A stretch of 64,000 bases of DNA from DATBDN01 sp036269895 (GTDB lineage Bacteria > Actinomycetota > Thermoleophilia > Solirubrobacterales > Thermoleophilaceae). Below, in pieces: positions 33,668-43,926 of this stretch (positions are counted from its first letter, which is position 1; every line of letters begins with the position of its first letter). The notes under the pieces are model-generated. The model searched no databases. It was not told where the DNA came from and saw only the letters and a list, made by a program, of their open reading frames with translations. The position numbers and the translations under genes were made by a program. The stretch is taken from the NCBI GenBank assembly GCA_036269895.1, contig DATBDN010000219.1, forward strand, positions 19,806 through 83,805, in the 5' to 3' direction.

Positions 33668-34306
33668 TTAGCCGCTCGAGAGCGCCTGGAAGGCAGGTTC
33701 GCCGCGCAGCGGGGTCAAATCATCATCCGTCTCCAGGTACTCGCGCAGTGCCGGCTCACGCTCGAGCGCCTTGCTCAGCCACTCGATCGCCGCCTCCTTG
33801 CCACCGTGGACTGCGTCCCAGCAGCCGAGCTCCCAGAAGATGCTCGGGCTCTCAGGCCAGGCCTCGAGACCTTGCTCGAGCAGCGCCCGGGCGGCCTGCG
33901 GGTCCGTCTTCTTCAGGTTCGCGGCCCGGAAGGTCCATTCCCAGGCCGACGGCTTGAAGACCGGCGGGCCACCGAAGCTGAGCACCGTCGTGCCCGGCTC
34001 CTCGGCGATCGCGTGCCTGTGCGTGGAGGTGTCCGGCACGAACACGTAGGTCCCGGCCGGCGCGTCGTGCTCCTCGCCGTCGAGGATGAAGCGCGCTCGT
34101 CCGCGCGCGACGAAGTAGAGCTCCTGGTGCCCCAGCTCCGGGCTCTCCGTGTGCGGCTCGACCACGTCCACGCCGGCCTCGTCGGCGGTGTAGGCATTCG
34201 TCCCGAACGCCTCGATGCCGAGCGTGAGCCGCACGGGCCGCCAGGTGAGCGTGCCCGGCCCCTGAACGGCCTCGATGTCCTCGAGCCGTACGACCTTCGG
34301 CGGCAT
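33668..34306 (-). CDS. Cupin protein with C-terminal TPR-like helices
   Basis: A 212-residue protein. Residues about 45-115 form a cupin barrel (HQELYFVARGRARFILDGEE in outline, with GTYVFVPDTSTHRH giving the second metal motif). The C-terminal half has helical repeats (LLEQGLEAWPESPSIFWELGCWD, AIEWLSKALEREP, each shown in part) resembling tetratricopeptide units. Function unknown. It starts two bases after the mutase stop, so it is probably co-transcribed. Confidence 0.8.
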   Translation of the reverse strand: MPPKVVRLEDIEAVQGPGTLTWRPVRLTLGIEAFGTNAYTADEAGVDVVEPHTESPELGHQELYFVARGRARFILDGEEHDAPAGTYVFVPDTSTHRHAIAEEPGTTVLSFGGPPVFKPSAWEWTFRAANLKKTDPQAARALLEQGLEAWPESPSIFWELGCWDAVHGGKEAAIEWLSKALEREPALREYLETDDDLTPLRGEPAFQALSSG

Positions 34307-34308
34307 GC

Positions 34309-35904
<1,596 letters not shown>

Positions 35905-35912
35905 TGGCGGAG

Positions 35913-35918
35913 AGTCTA
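35913..35918 (-). promoter_or_regulatory. -10 box candidate for the acyl-CoA mutase
   Basis: TAGACT on the minus strand, eight bases before the ATG at 35904, within the 24-base divergent gap to the EAL gene. Confidence 0.4.
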
Positions 35919-35928
35919 GGGGCGCTCG

Positions 35929-36840
35929 ATGGCGAGTATTTCCCTGGAAGTGCGGCGGCTCCGCAAGGCCATCGGGCGTGACCAGTTCCGGCTCGTTTAC
36001 CAGCCGAAGGCCGACCTGCGCACCGGCTCGATCGTGGGTGTCGAGGCACTTGCGCGCTGGGACATGCCGCGGCGCGGGACGATCGCGCCCGGTGAATTCG
36101 TGCCGCAGGCGGAGCGCAGCGACCCCGCCATCCAGGCCTTCACCGAGTGGACGCTCGAGGCCGCGTTCGCGCAGGCACGCGCCTGGCAGCGCCAGGGCCA
36201 CGACCTGACGGTGGCGGTGAACCTGTCGCCGAAGAGCGTGCTCGACTCGACGTTGCCCGACCAGGTTGCATCGCTGCTTCACCGCTTCGTGCTCGCGCCG
36301 ACGCTCGTCCAGATCGAGCTCACGGAGACGGCCGTCTTCGGGCTCAATGACCCGGAGCGCGTGACGGACGTGCTCGGCAGGCTTGCCGAGATGGGGGTCG
36401 TGATCGCGCTCGACGACTTCGGGACCGGCTACTCGTCGCTGTCGCGGCTGCGTGACCTGCCGATCCACAAGGTCAAGATCGACCGCTCGTTCGTCTCGCG
36501 CATGAACGAGCGTCCACAGGATGCGCTGATCGTGCGCAGCGTGATCGCACTCGCGCAGAGCCTGCGCCTGCGGGTGGTCGGCGAAGGCGTCGAGACGGAA
36601 CCGGTCTGGCGGCGTCTCTCGGCGCTCGGCTGCGACGTTGCGCAGGGCAACTACCTGAGCCCGCCGCTGCCGCCGGACGAGCTGACCGCATGGGTCCGCC
36701 AATGGGAGGAGCTCTACGCCGAGGCCCACCGGATGGCTGACGATCTGCTCGAGCGGCGCGAGGGCCCTGGTGACCGCCGCTTCGGCCCCTATGACCGGCG
36801 GTCGCGCGAGGGCGACGACGTCCGCTTCGTCGCGTCCTAG
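35929..36840 (+). CDS. EAL-domain cyclic di-GMP phosphodiesterase
   Basis: A 303-residue single-domain EAL protein that should cut c-di-GMP to pGpG. Catalytic motifs are all present: VEALARW, NLSPKS, the ELTE motif, DDFGTGYSSL, KIDRSFV, GEGVET and QGNYLSPPL. There is no sensor or membrane segment; the last 45 residues are charged. It starts 24 bases from the divergent mutase and its stop overlaps the convergent HAD gene stop (CTAG). Confidence 0.92.
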   Translation: MASISLEVRRLRKAIGRDQFRLVYQPKADLRTGSIVGVEALARWDMPRRGTIAPGEFVPQAERSDPAIQAFTEWTLEAAFAQARAWQRQGHDLTVAVNLSPKSVLDSTLPDQVASLLHRFVLAPTLVQIELTETAVFGLNDPERVTDVLGRLAEMGVVIALDDFGTGYSSLSRLRDLPIHKVKIDRSFVSRMNERPQDALIVRSVIALAQSLRLRVVGEGVETEPVWRRLSALGCDVAQGNYLSPPLPPDELTAWVRQWEELYAEAHRMADDLLERREGPGDRRFGPYDRRSREGDDVRFVAS

Positions 36841-37604
36841 TCGGTCACGCGGCGCCAGACGCGCGGCCCGAGGTACCCGCCCCCAACGCCAAGCAGCCCG
36901 ATCGTGGCCGCGCCGGCCACCAATCGCAGGCGACGGCCGAGGCGGTCGAAGCGCATGATCTCCCAGCCTTCCTCGCGCGCCACGCGCGCGAGCTCCGAAT
37001 CGGGGTTGACGGCGACCGGGTGCCCAACCGTGCGCAGCATCGGCAGGTCGGACTCGGAGTCGGAGTAGGCCCACGACTCCGACAGGTCGATCCCCTCGCG
37101 CGCGGCGACTTGGCGGATCGCCTCGGCCTTGCCGTCGCGGTAGGTGAACGGCCCCTCCGGCCGCCCGGTGTAGACGCCGTCGCGCACCTCTGAGCGCGCG
37201 CCGATGCCGCCGTCGAAGACCAACACGGTCGCCAGCAGGTCCGCGATCTCCTGAGACGCGGCGGTGACGATGTAGACCTTGCGGCCGGCATCCTGGTGGC
37301 GCCAGGCCACGTCGAGCATCTGCGGGTAGAGGCGCGGCAGGATGCCCGCGAGGATCTCCGGCGTGAGCCGCGCGAGGTCGAGCACGCGGCGCCCGGCGAT
37401 CGCCTCGTAGACGCGCGCGCGCAGCTGGTCGGTGGCCTCGTCGGTGGAGCCCTGCAGGCGGAACTTGACGTTCGCCCACGCATCGCTCGCGATCTGGCGC
37501 CGAGACAGCTGGCCCGCCTTGTAGGACGCACGTGCGAAGTGGAAGGCCGAGGAGCCCTCCATGAGCGTCTTATCGAGATCGAAGAACGCTGCCCCCGCGG
37601 TCAG
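36837..37604 (-). CDS. HAD-IB family phosphatase (SerB-like) with C-terminal membrane helix, CTG start
   Basis: HAD-superfamily hydrolase. The nucleophile motif FFDLDKT lies before the first ATG, so the true start must be upstream; no ATG, GTG or TTG is available in frame, but a CTG at 37604 overlaps the thiolase stop (CTGA) and gives 255 residues with the motif at 7-13. Later motifs: YIVTAAS, and YSDSESDLPML for metal binding. The C-terminus has a hydrophobic helix (LVAGAATIGLLGVGGGYLG). Substrate unknown; related proteins act on phosphoserine or lipid phosphates. Confidence 0.9.
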   Translation of the reverse strand: MTAGAAFFDLDKTLMEGSSAFHFARASYKAGQLSRRQIASDAWANVKFRLQGSTDEATDQLRARVYEAIAGRRVLDLARLTPEILAGILPRLYPQMLDVAWRHQDAGRKVYIVTAASQEIADLLATVLVFDGGIGARSEVRDGVYTGRPEGPFTYRDGKAEAIRQVAAREGIDLSESWAYSDSESDLPMLRTVGHPVAVNPDSELARVAREEGWEIMRFDRLGRRLRLVAGAATIGLLGVGGGYLGPRVWRRVTD

Positions 37605-38788
37605 CGTCCGTTCACCTCGATGATGATCGCGTCGCCCTGGCCACCGCCGGAGCAGATCGCCGCTACGCCGAGCCCGCCCCCGCGGCGGCGCAGCTCGTGC
37701 ACCAGCGACCCGAGGATGCGCGCGCCTGAGGCTCCGATCGGATGACCGAGCGCGATCGCGCCGCCGTTCACGTTGACCTTCGACTCGTCGACGCCGAGCA
37801 TCCGCACCGAGTTGAGTGCGACCGAGGCGAACGCCTCGTTGATCTCGAACAGGTCGATGTCGTCAACCGACAGGCCGGCCTTCGCGAGCGCCGCCTTGGT
37901 GGCGTTGGCGGGGGTCCGCGCCAGGTAGGGGAAGTCGTCGGCCACGGCCGCCTGGGCGATCACGGTCGCAAGCGCCTTGCGTCCGTTCGCCTTGGCCCAG
38001 TCGTCGCTGGAGGCGACAAGGGCGGCCGCCCCATCGTTCACGCCGGGCGAGTTGCCGGCGGTATGCGTGCCCTCCTTGCCGGCCAGGCCGGGCAGTTTGG
38101 CGAGGGCCTCTAGCGAGCTCTCGCGGCGCGGCGCCTCGTCGATCTCGACAACGGTCTCGCCCTTCTTGGACTTGATGGTGACCGGCACGATCTCCTCGGG
38201 CAGGCGACCGGCGTCAGTGGCTTCGACCGCCAGCTCGTGGCTGCGGAGCGCCCACTTGTCCAGGTCGGCGCGGGTCATCTCGAGCTCGTCGCCGACCTCC
38301 GTTGCCTCGGCGAACATCTGCTTGCCGGTGAAGGGGTTGGTGAGCCCGTCGTGGACCATGGCGTCGAGCATCTTGGCGTCGCCCATTCGGTAGCCGAAGC
38401 GGCCCTGCGGCAGCAGGTACGGCGCGCCGGACATCGACTCCATGCCGCCCGCGACGATCGGTCCACCGAGGTCGCCGGCGCGGACGTACTGGTCCGCCAT
38501 GCCGAGGGCGCGCAGGCTCGAGGCGCAAACCTTGTTGACAGTCTCCGACGGAACCTCCTTGGGGATCCCGCCCTTGATCTGGGCCTGACGCGACGGGATC
38601 TGGCCCTGGCCGGCCTGCAGCACCTGGCCGAAGACCACGTGCTCTACCTGCTTGGGTGCCACTTCCGCGCGCTCGAGCACGCCGCGAATGGCGGTGGCGC
38701 CGAGTTCGATGGCATCGACGGACGCGAGGGCGCCGCCCATCTTCCCGAACGGGGTGCGCGCAGTACCGAGAATGACTGTCTTGGGCAT
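37601..38788 (-). CDS. Acetyl-CoA acetyltransferase (thiolase)
   Basis: A 395-residue thiolase. Active-site Cys88 (VNKVCASS), NEAFA, the GHPIGASG histidine and the C-terminal CSGGGQGDA cysteine are present. It could act in acetoacetyl-CoA formation or beta-oxidation; the neighbouring acetate transporter and ETF genes fit either. ATG at 38788 has TATCCT seven bases upstream. Confidence 0.94.
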   Translation of the reverse strand: MPKTVILGTARTPFGKMGGALASVDAIELGATAIRGVLERAEVAPKQVEHVVFGQVLQAGQGQIPSRQAQIKGGIPKEVPSETVNKVCASSLRALGMADQYVRAGDLGGPIVAGGMESMSGAPYLLPQGRFGYRMGDAKMLDAMVHDGLTNPFTGKQMFAEATEVGDELEMTRADLDKWALRSHELAVEATDAGRLPEEIVPVTIKSKKGETVVEIDEAPRRESSLEALAKLPGLAGKEGTHTAGNSPGVNDGAAALVASSDDWAKANGRKALATVIAQAAVADDFPYLARTPANATKAALAKAGLSVDDIDLFEINEAFASVALNSVRMLGVDESKVNVNGGAIALGHPIGASGARILGSLVHELRRRGGGLGVAAICSGGGQGDAIIIEVNGR

Positions 38789-38795
38789 GCGCGCC

Positions 38796-38801
38796 AGGAT
38801 A
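38796..38801 (-). promoter_or_regulatory. -10 box candidate for the thiolase
   Basis: TATCCT on the minus strand, seven bases before the ATG at 38788. Confidence 0.4.
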
Positions 38802-38805
38802 GTCA

Positions 38806-38830
38806 CGGGCCGCGGTTTACCCGCGGCCCG
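38806..38830. terminator. Hairpin after the acetate transporter
   Basis: Perfect 10-bp stem CGGGCCGCGG / CCGCGGCCCG with the loop TTTAC, 10 bases downstream of the transporter stop on the minus strand. No U-run follows, so it may be a stem-only terminator or a processing site. Confidence 0.5.
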
Positions 38831-38840
38831 CTATGTCGCG

Positions 38841-39491
38841 TTACTTCTTGAGCTCGCGTACCGGCAACACGATGCGCCCGAACGTCTTGTTCGTGACGCT
38901 CGCGAACGACGCGTACCACGCGACGATCGCCGTTGCGATCCCGATCCAGCCGCCGGCCTTGACGACCGAGGCGTTGGCGCCTGCCTCACCGATGCCGAGG
39001 ACGATGAAGGTCACCGCCAGCAGCAGGAAGACGAGCATCACCGCCACCGACACGCGGAACGACGCGACCCACATGTAGGTCGTGAAGATTCCCCATCCGA
39101 TCAGGTAGAGACCAACCGCATCCCCCAGATGCGCCGCCGGGATCTTGCTCGCCTCGAACTGCTCGAGCACGAAGAACGAGATCCAGAATGCACCGTACGA
39201 GGTGAACGCCGTCGCCCCGAACGTGTTGTTGTTACGGAACTCCCAGAGCCCTGCGAGCAACTGGGCAAGTCCGCCGTACGCGAGTGCCAGTCCAAGAACG
39301 ACTGGCAATCCCTTGTCGCTGACAAGCCCCGCGTTGAAGAAGCTCAAGACAAACGTCGTGAGCGCGAACGCGGCGAGGCCGAGGGGGGCCGGGTCACCGA
39401 TCGCCGGGGCGACCGGGGGCATAACTCCCCGACTCTCCGTTGCGACACCCTCTCGGTTCGTCGTATGGCGAACGGCCGCAGTGGATTCCAT
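38841..39491 (-). CDS. Acetate uptake transporter (SatP/GPR1-FUN34-YaaH family)
   Basis: A 216-residue, six-helix acetate/succinate channel-like transporter. The family motif near the first helix reads GDPAPLGLAAFALTTF, followed by YGGLAQLLAGLWEFRNNNTFGA and YGAFWISF, in short. A strong Shine-Dalgarno (GGAAGGGAGGGAG) precedes the ATG. Downstream is the thiolase, so acetate uptake and acetyl-CoA metabolism may be co-located. Confidence 0.92.
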   Translation of the reverse strand: MESTAAVRHTTNREGVATESRGVMPPVAPAIGDPAPLGLAAFALTTFVLSFFNAGLVSDKGLPVVLGLALAYGGLAQLLAGLWEFRNNNTFGATAFTSYGAFWISFFVLEQFEASKIPAAHLGDAVGLYLIGWGIFTTYMWVASFRVSVAVMLVFLLLAVTFIVLGIGEAGANASVVKAGGWIGIATAIVAWYASFASVTNKTFGRIVLPVRELKK

Positions 39492-39535
39492 GTACTCCCT
39501 CCCTTCCGGTAATCAGCTACCCAAAGCGGTCCCAC

Positions 39536-39541
39536 TACACT
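39536..39541 (+). promoter_or_regulatory. -10 box candidate for the aminopeptidase
   Basis: TACACT ending seven bases before the TTG at 39549; no Shine-Dalgarno between, so a leaderless TTG start. Confidence 0.4.
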
Positions 39542-39548
39542 CGCGCGC

Positions 39549-40937
39549 TTGGCGATCCGGGTAACCGTCGTGACCGACGCGGGCTCCGCCGACACGCGGG
39601 TGGTTCCCGTGTTCGAGGGGGAATCGCTGCAGGGCGAGCTCCAGGCGCTCGTGGATTCCGGCGAGGTGAAGGCCTCGCCCAAGAAGACGGCGGTGTTCCA
39701 TCGCGACGGCGAGCGCGTGATCCTGACCGGCGCAGGCAAGCGCGAGGACGCGGACGCTGAGCGCCTGCGGGTGGCCGCCGCTGCCGCCGCTTCACGCGCG
39801 AAGGAGATCGGGGCCACGGCGCTCACCTGGGATGTGCCCGACATCGCAGGCGCAACCAGCGGCGTCGTCGAGGGCACGCTGCTCGCGCTCTACAGCTTCG
39901 ACATGTTCAAGTCGAAGAAGGACGACAACGGGCTCGAGGAGCTCGAGCTGGTAGGCGGCTCAGAGGACGAGGCCCGGACGGCGCAGATCGAGGCGGAGGC
40001 GCAGAACGCGGCGCGCGACCTGCAGAACCTGCCGGCGAATGTCGCGACGCCGCAGTTCCTGGCCAAGCGCGCGCGCAAGCTCGAAGGCGTCGACGTCGAG
40101 GTACTCGGGCGCGAGGAGATCGAGTCGCGTGGCATGGGTGCGCTGGCGGCGGTGGCGCAGGGCTCCTATGCGGAGCCGCAGTTGATTGTGATGCGCTACG
40201 ACGGCGGCGGCGGCGGGCCGCACCTCGGCTTCGTGGGCAAGGCCGTGACCTTCGACTCCGGCGGCATCTCGATCAAGCCCGCGGCGAAGATGCACGAGAT
40301 GAAGTTCGACATGTCGGGCGGCGCCGCCGTGATCGAAGCGATGGGCGCGATCGCCCGGCTCCGGCTTCCGGCCAAGGTCATCGGCGTCGTCGGCGCGACC
40401 GAGAACATGCCGAGCGGCCGCTCGATGCGCCCGGGTGACATCGTCACCGCGATGAACGGCGTGACGATCGAGGTCAACAACACCGACGCCGAGGGCCGCT
40501 TGGTGCTGGCCGACGCGCTCACGTACGCGGTCGAGCAAGGCGCCGAGCGCCTGGTGGATCTGGCAACGCTGACCGGCGCGATCCTCGTGGCGCTCGGCCA
40601 CACCTACGCCGGCTACTTCTCGAACGACGATGCCTGGGTCGCGACTGTCGACGCGGCCGGCGACGCGGCCGGCGAGCTCGGCTGGCGCCTCCCGCTGCAC
40701 CCCGAGTACGAGGAGTCGACCAAGGGTCGCTACGCCGACCTCCAGAATGTCTCCGAAGCGCGCGACGCCGGCTCGATCTACGGCGCCGAGTTCCTGAAGC
40801 GCTTCGTCGACGCGCGCCCGTGGGTGCACATCGACATCGCCGGGACGGCATGGGGCATGAAGCGCAACTACGTGGGCAACGGCGCTTCCGGCTTCGGTGT
40901 CCGGACGCTGATCGAGCTCGCGCGAGCGGCCCGCTAG
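39549..40937 (+). CDS. Leucyl aminopeptidase (M17)
   Basis: A 462-residue M17 cytosolic aminopeptidase with two catalytic zinc/manganese sites. The C-terminal catalytic domain has GKAVTFDSGGISIKP, the FDMSGGAA aspartate and NTDAEGRLVLADAL, plus the catalytic arginine in the same loop. The N-terminal domain (about 1-150) is divergent. TTG start at 39549. It is followed by the second copy of the 31-bp element and the convergent LuxR-type regulator. Confidence 0.92.
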   Translation: MAIRVTVVTDAGSADTRVVPVFEGESLQGELQALVDSGEVKASPKKTAVFHRDGERVILTGAGKREDADAERLRVAAAAAASRAKEIGATALTWDVPDIAGATSGVVEGTLLALYSFDMFKSKKDDNGLEELELVGGSEDEARTAQIEAEAQNAARDLQNLPANVATPQFLAKRARKLEGVDVEVLGREEIESRGMGALAAVAQGSYAEPQLIVMRYDGGGGGPHLGFVGKAVTFDSGGISIKPAAKMHEMKFDMSGGAAVIEAMGAIARLRLPAKVIGVVGATENMPSGRSMRPGDIVTAMNGVTIEVNNTDAEGRLVLADALTYAVEQGAERLVDLATLTGAILVALGHTYAGYFSNDDAWVATVDAAGDAAGELGWRLPLHPEYEESTKGRYADLQNVSEARDAGSIYGAEFLKRFVDARPWVHIDIAGTAWGMKRNYVGNGASGFGVRTLIELARAAR

Positions 40938-40940
40938 GCC

Positions 40941-40971
40941 GTTACAAAAGTGCTCTGACCGCGTTTGTTAC
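40941..40971. repeat. 31-bp dispersed palindrome-like element, copy 2
   Basis: Reverse-complement copy of 16388-16418: outer arms GTTACAAA and TTTGTTAC, core GTGCTCTGACC; 26 of 31 positions agree. It fills the gap between two convergent genes and overlaps the end of the regulator gene by four bases. Confidence 0.65.
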
Positions 40972-41606
40972 GCGGGGATCTCTCCGTCACGCATGGCGAC
41001 GGCGATGGCCTGCGCACGCGTTCTTGCGCCCAGCTTGTTCATCGCGTTGCGGACGTGTGTGCGCACCGTCTCGGGTGAGATGCCGAGTTGCTCGGCGGCC
41101 GCCGTGGTGGTCATCCCGTGTGCCACCAGGCGCAGTGACTCCTGCTCGCGGCGCGTGAGCTGACCCGCGCGGCGCGCGCGTGCCGGCCGCAGCGAACGCG
41201 CGTCCTGCCCGGGCTCGACCAGGCACGCTGCTACGTGCGTTCCGGGGATCACGTTGGCGAAGGCGCCGTAGCGCATCGCCAGGCGCACGTGGTCGGGTCG
41301 CATGACGACGATCCGCGCCGTCGCCAAACCGGTCCCGAGGAGGTCGCTCCACCTCATCTCGATTCCCGGGCGGGACTCCGGCGCAAGCAGATCGTCGATG
41401 CGCATTCCCGTTGCGACATCGCTTGCGTACCCCGTCAAGTCACACCAGCGCGCATTGACCTTGAGGATGCGCCGATCGTCGTCAGCGGCGAGCAGGGGGA
41501 CCGGGGCACTGTCGAAGAAGTCCCAGAGGGAACTCTGTTCGTCCTCAGACATCCACGGTGACGTCAACGCCACCGGGCCTGTTGTTCCGGTCGGCTCATA
41601 CATCAT
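40968..41606 (-). CDS. PAS domain-LuxR-type transcriptional regulator
   Basis: A 212-residue regulator with a PAS domain (about 25-120: FFDSAPVPLLAADDDRRILKV, WCDLTGYA, shown in parts) and a C-terminal LuxR/FixJ helix-turn-helix (LTRREQESLRLVAHG, LGISPETVRTHV, MNKLGARTRAQA). It has no receiver domain, so signal input is through the PAS pocket. GGAG sits eight bases before the ATG at 41606; an alternative ATG at 41552 exists. Its target is unknown; it precedes the end of the CO dehydrogenase operon by about 55 bases plus a gene remnant. Confidence 0.88.
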   Translation of the reverse strand: MMYEPTGTTGPVALTSPWMSEDEQSSLWDFFDSAPVPLLAADDDRRILKVNARWCDLTGYASDVATGMRIDDLLAPESRPGIEMRWSDLLGTGLATARIVVMRPDHVRLAMRYGAFANVIPGTHVAACLVEPGQDARSLRPARARRAGQLTRREQESLRLVAHGMTTTAAAEQLGISPETVRTHVRNAMNKLGARTRAQAIAVAMRDGEIPA

Positions 41607-41660
41607 CCAGGTGCTCCGAAGTGTCTACCTATACGGCCGTAACCGCTATGGGTAGTTAGG

Positions 41661-41880
41661 TCATAATTCGCCGTTTCTCGGCCGTTGATGCACCTTTCCA
41701 CTACCCCGCTCGTGCGAGACATTCGCATCAGCGGTGAATCCGGCCCGGGCGGTGGCGGTGCCGTTGTTCTTCGCCGCGTCTCGTGCCACGGCGAAAAGGG
41801 TTACCCGCAGGGTGCAACGCCTGCGAATGACGCCCTTGCCGGGGCGCGTCAACCTCAGATGCAACTCGCGCGTCGTCGCT
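41661..41880 (-). pseudogene. Remnant of a secreted repeat-domain protein, or a small gene
   Basis: An open stretch of about 70 codons with no good start. It reads LHLRLTRPGKGVI, then CTLRVTLFAVARDAAKNNGT and ATARAGF, a pattern common at the end of actinobacterial secreted beta-sandwich proteins (LRLTRPGKR...LRVTARDAAGN). It lies just after the SRPBCC stop. I read it as the decayed tail of such a gene; a TTG-started 65-residue protein is possible. Confidence 0.35.
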
Positions 41881-41881
41881 C

Positions 41882-42379
41882 CTAAGCCTTGGCAGCGGCC
41901 CGCTTGGAGGGCTTCGCCCGGGTGCGGCGCCCGTCGTGAGCGCGCTCGCTCTCGATGTGGCGCTTGATGTTCTCGAGCGTGTGGTTGATGTTGCCGCGCA
42001 CCATCGGCGCCGACAGCTGGTCGGACAGCCATCCGAGCAGTCCGCCGGGGGCGTGGTAGCTCAGCCGGAACATCACGCTCGTCCGGTTCGGGCCGTGCTC
42101 GCGCAGGCGCCAGCGCCCGCGCTGGTCGACTCCGAGGACGCTGGTCCAGGCCATGTCGCCCGGCTCCTCGAACTCGACGATCTCGACCAGGCCGCCCACC
42201 TCGGCGGAGCCGACGCGCATGAGCATGCGGTAGCGCGCGCCGCAGCCGCGCTTCTTGCGCCCCTCCACCTCCCAGCGCGTGATCCCGCTGAAGAACAGCG
42301 TGTAGTTGCCCGGGTCGGTGATGTAGTCCCAGACCTGCTGGCGCGGAGCGTTGACGACCAGTTCCCGTTCGACGCGCAC
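41882..42379 (-). CDS. SRPBCC (START-like) family protein
   Basis: A 165-residue hydrophobic-pocket protein of the polyketide cyclase/START-like superfamily. It opens with VERELVVNAPRQQVWDYITD, typical of the fold, and ends in a basic tail (RAKPSKRAAAKA). Such proteins bind lipids or act in membrane association; a second SRPBCC protein, CoxG, lies in the same operon. GTG start at 42379. It is the last gene of the CO dehydrogenase run. Confidence 0.82.
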   Translation of the reverse strand: MRVERELVVNAPRQQVWDYITDPGNYTLFFSGITRWEVEGRKKRGCGARYRMLMRVGSAEVGGLVEIVEFEEPGDMAWTSVLGVDQRGRWRLREHGPNRTSVMFRLSYHAPGGLLGWLSDQLSAPMVRGNINHTLENIKRHIESERAHDGRRTRAKPSKRAAAKA

Positions 42380-42382
42380 GGC

Positions 42383-43336
42383 TCAGCCGATGAAGGGGAA
42401 GCGGCGTTCGGCGGCAAGCTCGTCGAGCTTGCCCTGCATCTCCGACAGCACGTGACGGTTGATCTCGTTCACGTCGGGACTCTGGCCGAACTGCTCGCGC
42501 AGGTAGATGGGCGGCAGCACCTCGACGGTGATCTTCGCGGGCAGCGGCACGTGCCCGAGCATGTCGCCCACGTTGAGGCCCCACGGGACCGCCAGCGAGA
42601 TCGGCAGCACCTTCAGGCGCAACGCCCGGTCGAGGCCCAGCAGCCGCGCCAGACGCTCGCCGCGGCTCAGGAAGATCGACGTCTCCTGCCCGCCGATCGC
42701 GACGACCGGGACGATCGGCACGTCCTTCTCGAGCGCCAGCCGGATGTAGCCCTTGCGGCCGTTGAAGTCGACCTTGTTCCCGTCCCAGATCGGACGATGC
42801 ACCTCGTAGTCGCCGCCCGGGTAGACGAGCAGCGCGGCCCCGCTGTCGAGTGCCTTGTGGGCATTCTCGTGGCTGGCGGCGACCGTGCCGAACTTGCGCA
42901 GCCGGCTGAGGCCGGGCATCGCGAGCACCAGGTTGTGGGCCAGCTGGTAGAAGCGCCGCTCGACGCCGAAGTAGGTGTTGAACGCGAGCGTGAAGACCGT
43001 GGTGTCGGGCGTCATGTTGCCGCCCGAGTGGTTGCCGACGAGGAGAACCGGACCGTCGGCCGGGATGTTGTGGAGGCCGCGGACCTCGGCGCGGAAGTAA
43101 AAGCTCGCCAGCATCCACAGGCCCGGGAGCTGCTCACGGATGTAGTCGGGGTCGCGCTCGTCGAGGTCGGCGCGCGGGATCCGCGAAACGACCGCCTCGG
43201 TGGCGGCTTCCATGAGGCCGCGCCGGCGCGGCGCGCCGCGCTGCCCGCCCGCGTGGTGTGGCGGGCCCCCGTTCGTCTGCGAGCGCCCATTCTGCGAGCG
43301 CGTCGTGGTTCGCGCCTTCGTACCCCGCTCAGCCAT
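42383..43336 (-). CDS. Lysophospholipid acyltransferase family protein
   Basis: A 317-residue PlsC-like acyltransferase. The acceptor motif reads VGNHSGGNMTPDT (variant of HX4D), followed by LVYPGGDYEVHRP, which is the glycerol-phosphate-binding region. An N-terminal 50-residue basic, disordered segment precedes the domain. The ATG at 43336 shares one base with the stop of the MobA-like gene (TGATG), tying it to the CO dehydrogenase operon. Its role there is unclear. Confidence 0.85.
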   Translation of the reverse strand: MAERGTKARTTTRSQNGRSQTNGGPPHHAGGQRGAPRRRGLMEAATEAVVSRIPRADLDERDPDYIREQLPGLWMLASFYFRAEVRGLHNIPADGPVLLVGNHSGGNMTPDTTVFTLAFNTYFGVERRFYQLAHNLVLAMPGLSRLRKFGTVAASHENAHKALDSGAALLVYPGGDYEVHRPIWDGNKVDFNGRKGYIRLALEKDVPIVPVVAIGGQETSIFLSRGERLARLLGLDRALRLKVLPISLAVPWGLNVGDMLGHVPLPAKITVEVLPPIYLREQFGQSPDVNEINRHVLSEMQGKLDELAAERRFPFIG

Positions 43337-43926
43337 CACGCAAAGGATTGCACGCTCTCGTAATCCGCCCACGTGTCGACGTCCAGCGGGATCGAGCCCG
43401 GGATCCTGATCTCAGAAAGCTGGGCGGCGTAGCGGTCCTGTAGCTTCCACACGCCCTTGTCGCCGTGAAGCGAGGCGAGCTCCGGGAAGAGGCCGCGCGC
43501 GAACGCGAACGGGTGGCCGCGGCCGTTGTCGTAGCCGCACAGCGCGAGCGGTGCATCACCGCGGCCGTCGAGCAGTGCGCTGACGGTCGCCGGAGTCACG
43601 CCCGGCTGGTCGCCGAGAAGCAGTACGAGCACGTCGCTGCGCGGATCGACCGCATCGAGCGCGAGTGCAATCGACGAGGAGCAACCCTCGCCGAACTCGT
43701 GGTTCTCGACGACGTCTGCTGCCGACAGATCGACCGTCGCGCGGATCTGCTCGATCACGCCGCCGCCGATGACGCAGATCAGCTGGTCGAACTCGCAGGC
43801 GCGCGCAGTGGCGAGCGTGTGGTCTAGCAGCGTTCCGCCGCCGAACGGCAGCAGTTGCTTCGGCTGCCCGAGCCGCCGGGAGCCGCCGGCGGCGAGAACA
43901 AGGCCCGTGAGCCTAGGCCGCGACAT
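43336..43926 (-). CDS. MobA-like nucleotidyltransferase (molybdopterin cytidylyltransferase type)
   Basis: A 196-residue NTP-transferase with LVLAAGGSRRLGQPKQLLPF at the N-terminus, LLLGDQPGV for the metal aspartate, and GRGHPFAF. MocA-type enzymes make molybdopterin cytosine dinucleotide, the cofactor of CO dehydrogenase, and the operon position supports that reading over MobA (guanine). It overlaps the XdhC-YHS gene by 14 bases. Confidence 0.88.
   Translation of the reverse strand: MSRPRLTGLVLAAGGSRRLGQPKQLLPFGGGTLLDHTLATARACEFDQLICVIGGGVIEQIRATVDLSAADVVENHEFGEGCSSSIALALDAVDPRSDVLVLLLGDQPGVTPATVSALLDGRGDAPLALCGYDNGRGHPFAFARGLFPELASLHGDKGVWKLQDRYAAQLSEIRIPGSIPLDVDTWADYESVQSFA

Noticed and set aside
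38841..39548. Acyl-CoA mutase, thiolase and acetate transporter as a single operon
   Set aside because: The EAL gene on the opposite strand, a perfect hairpin at 38806-38830 and separate -10 boxes divide these genes into different units.
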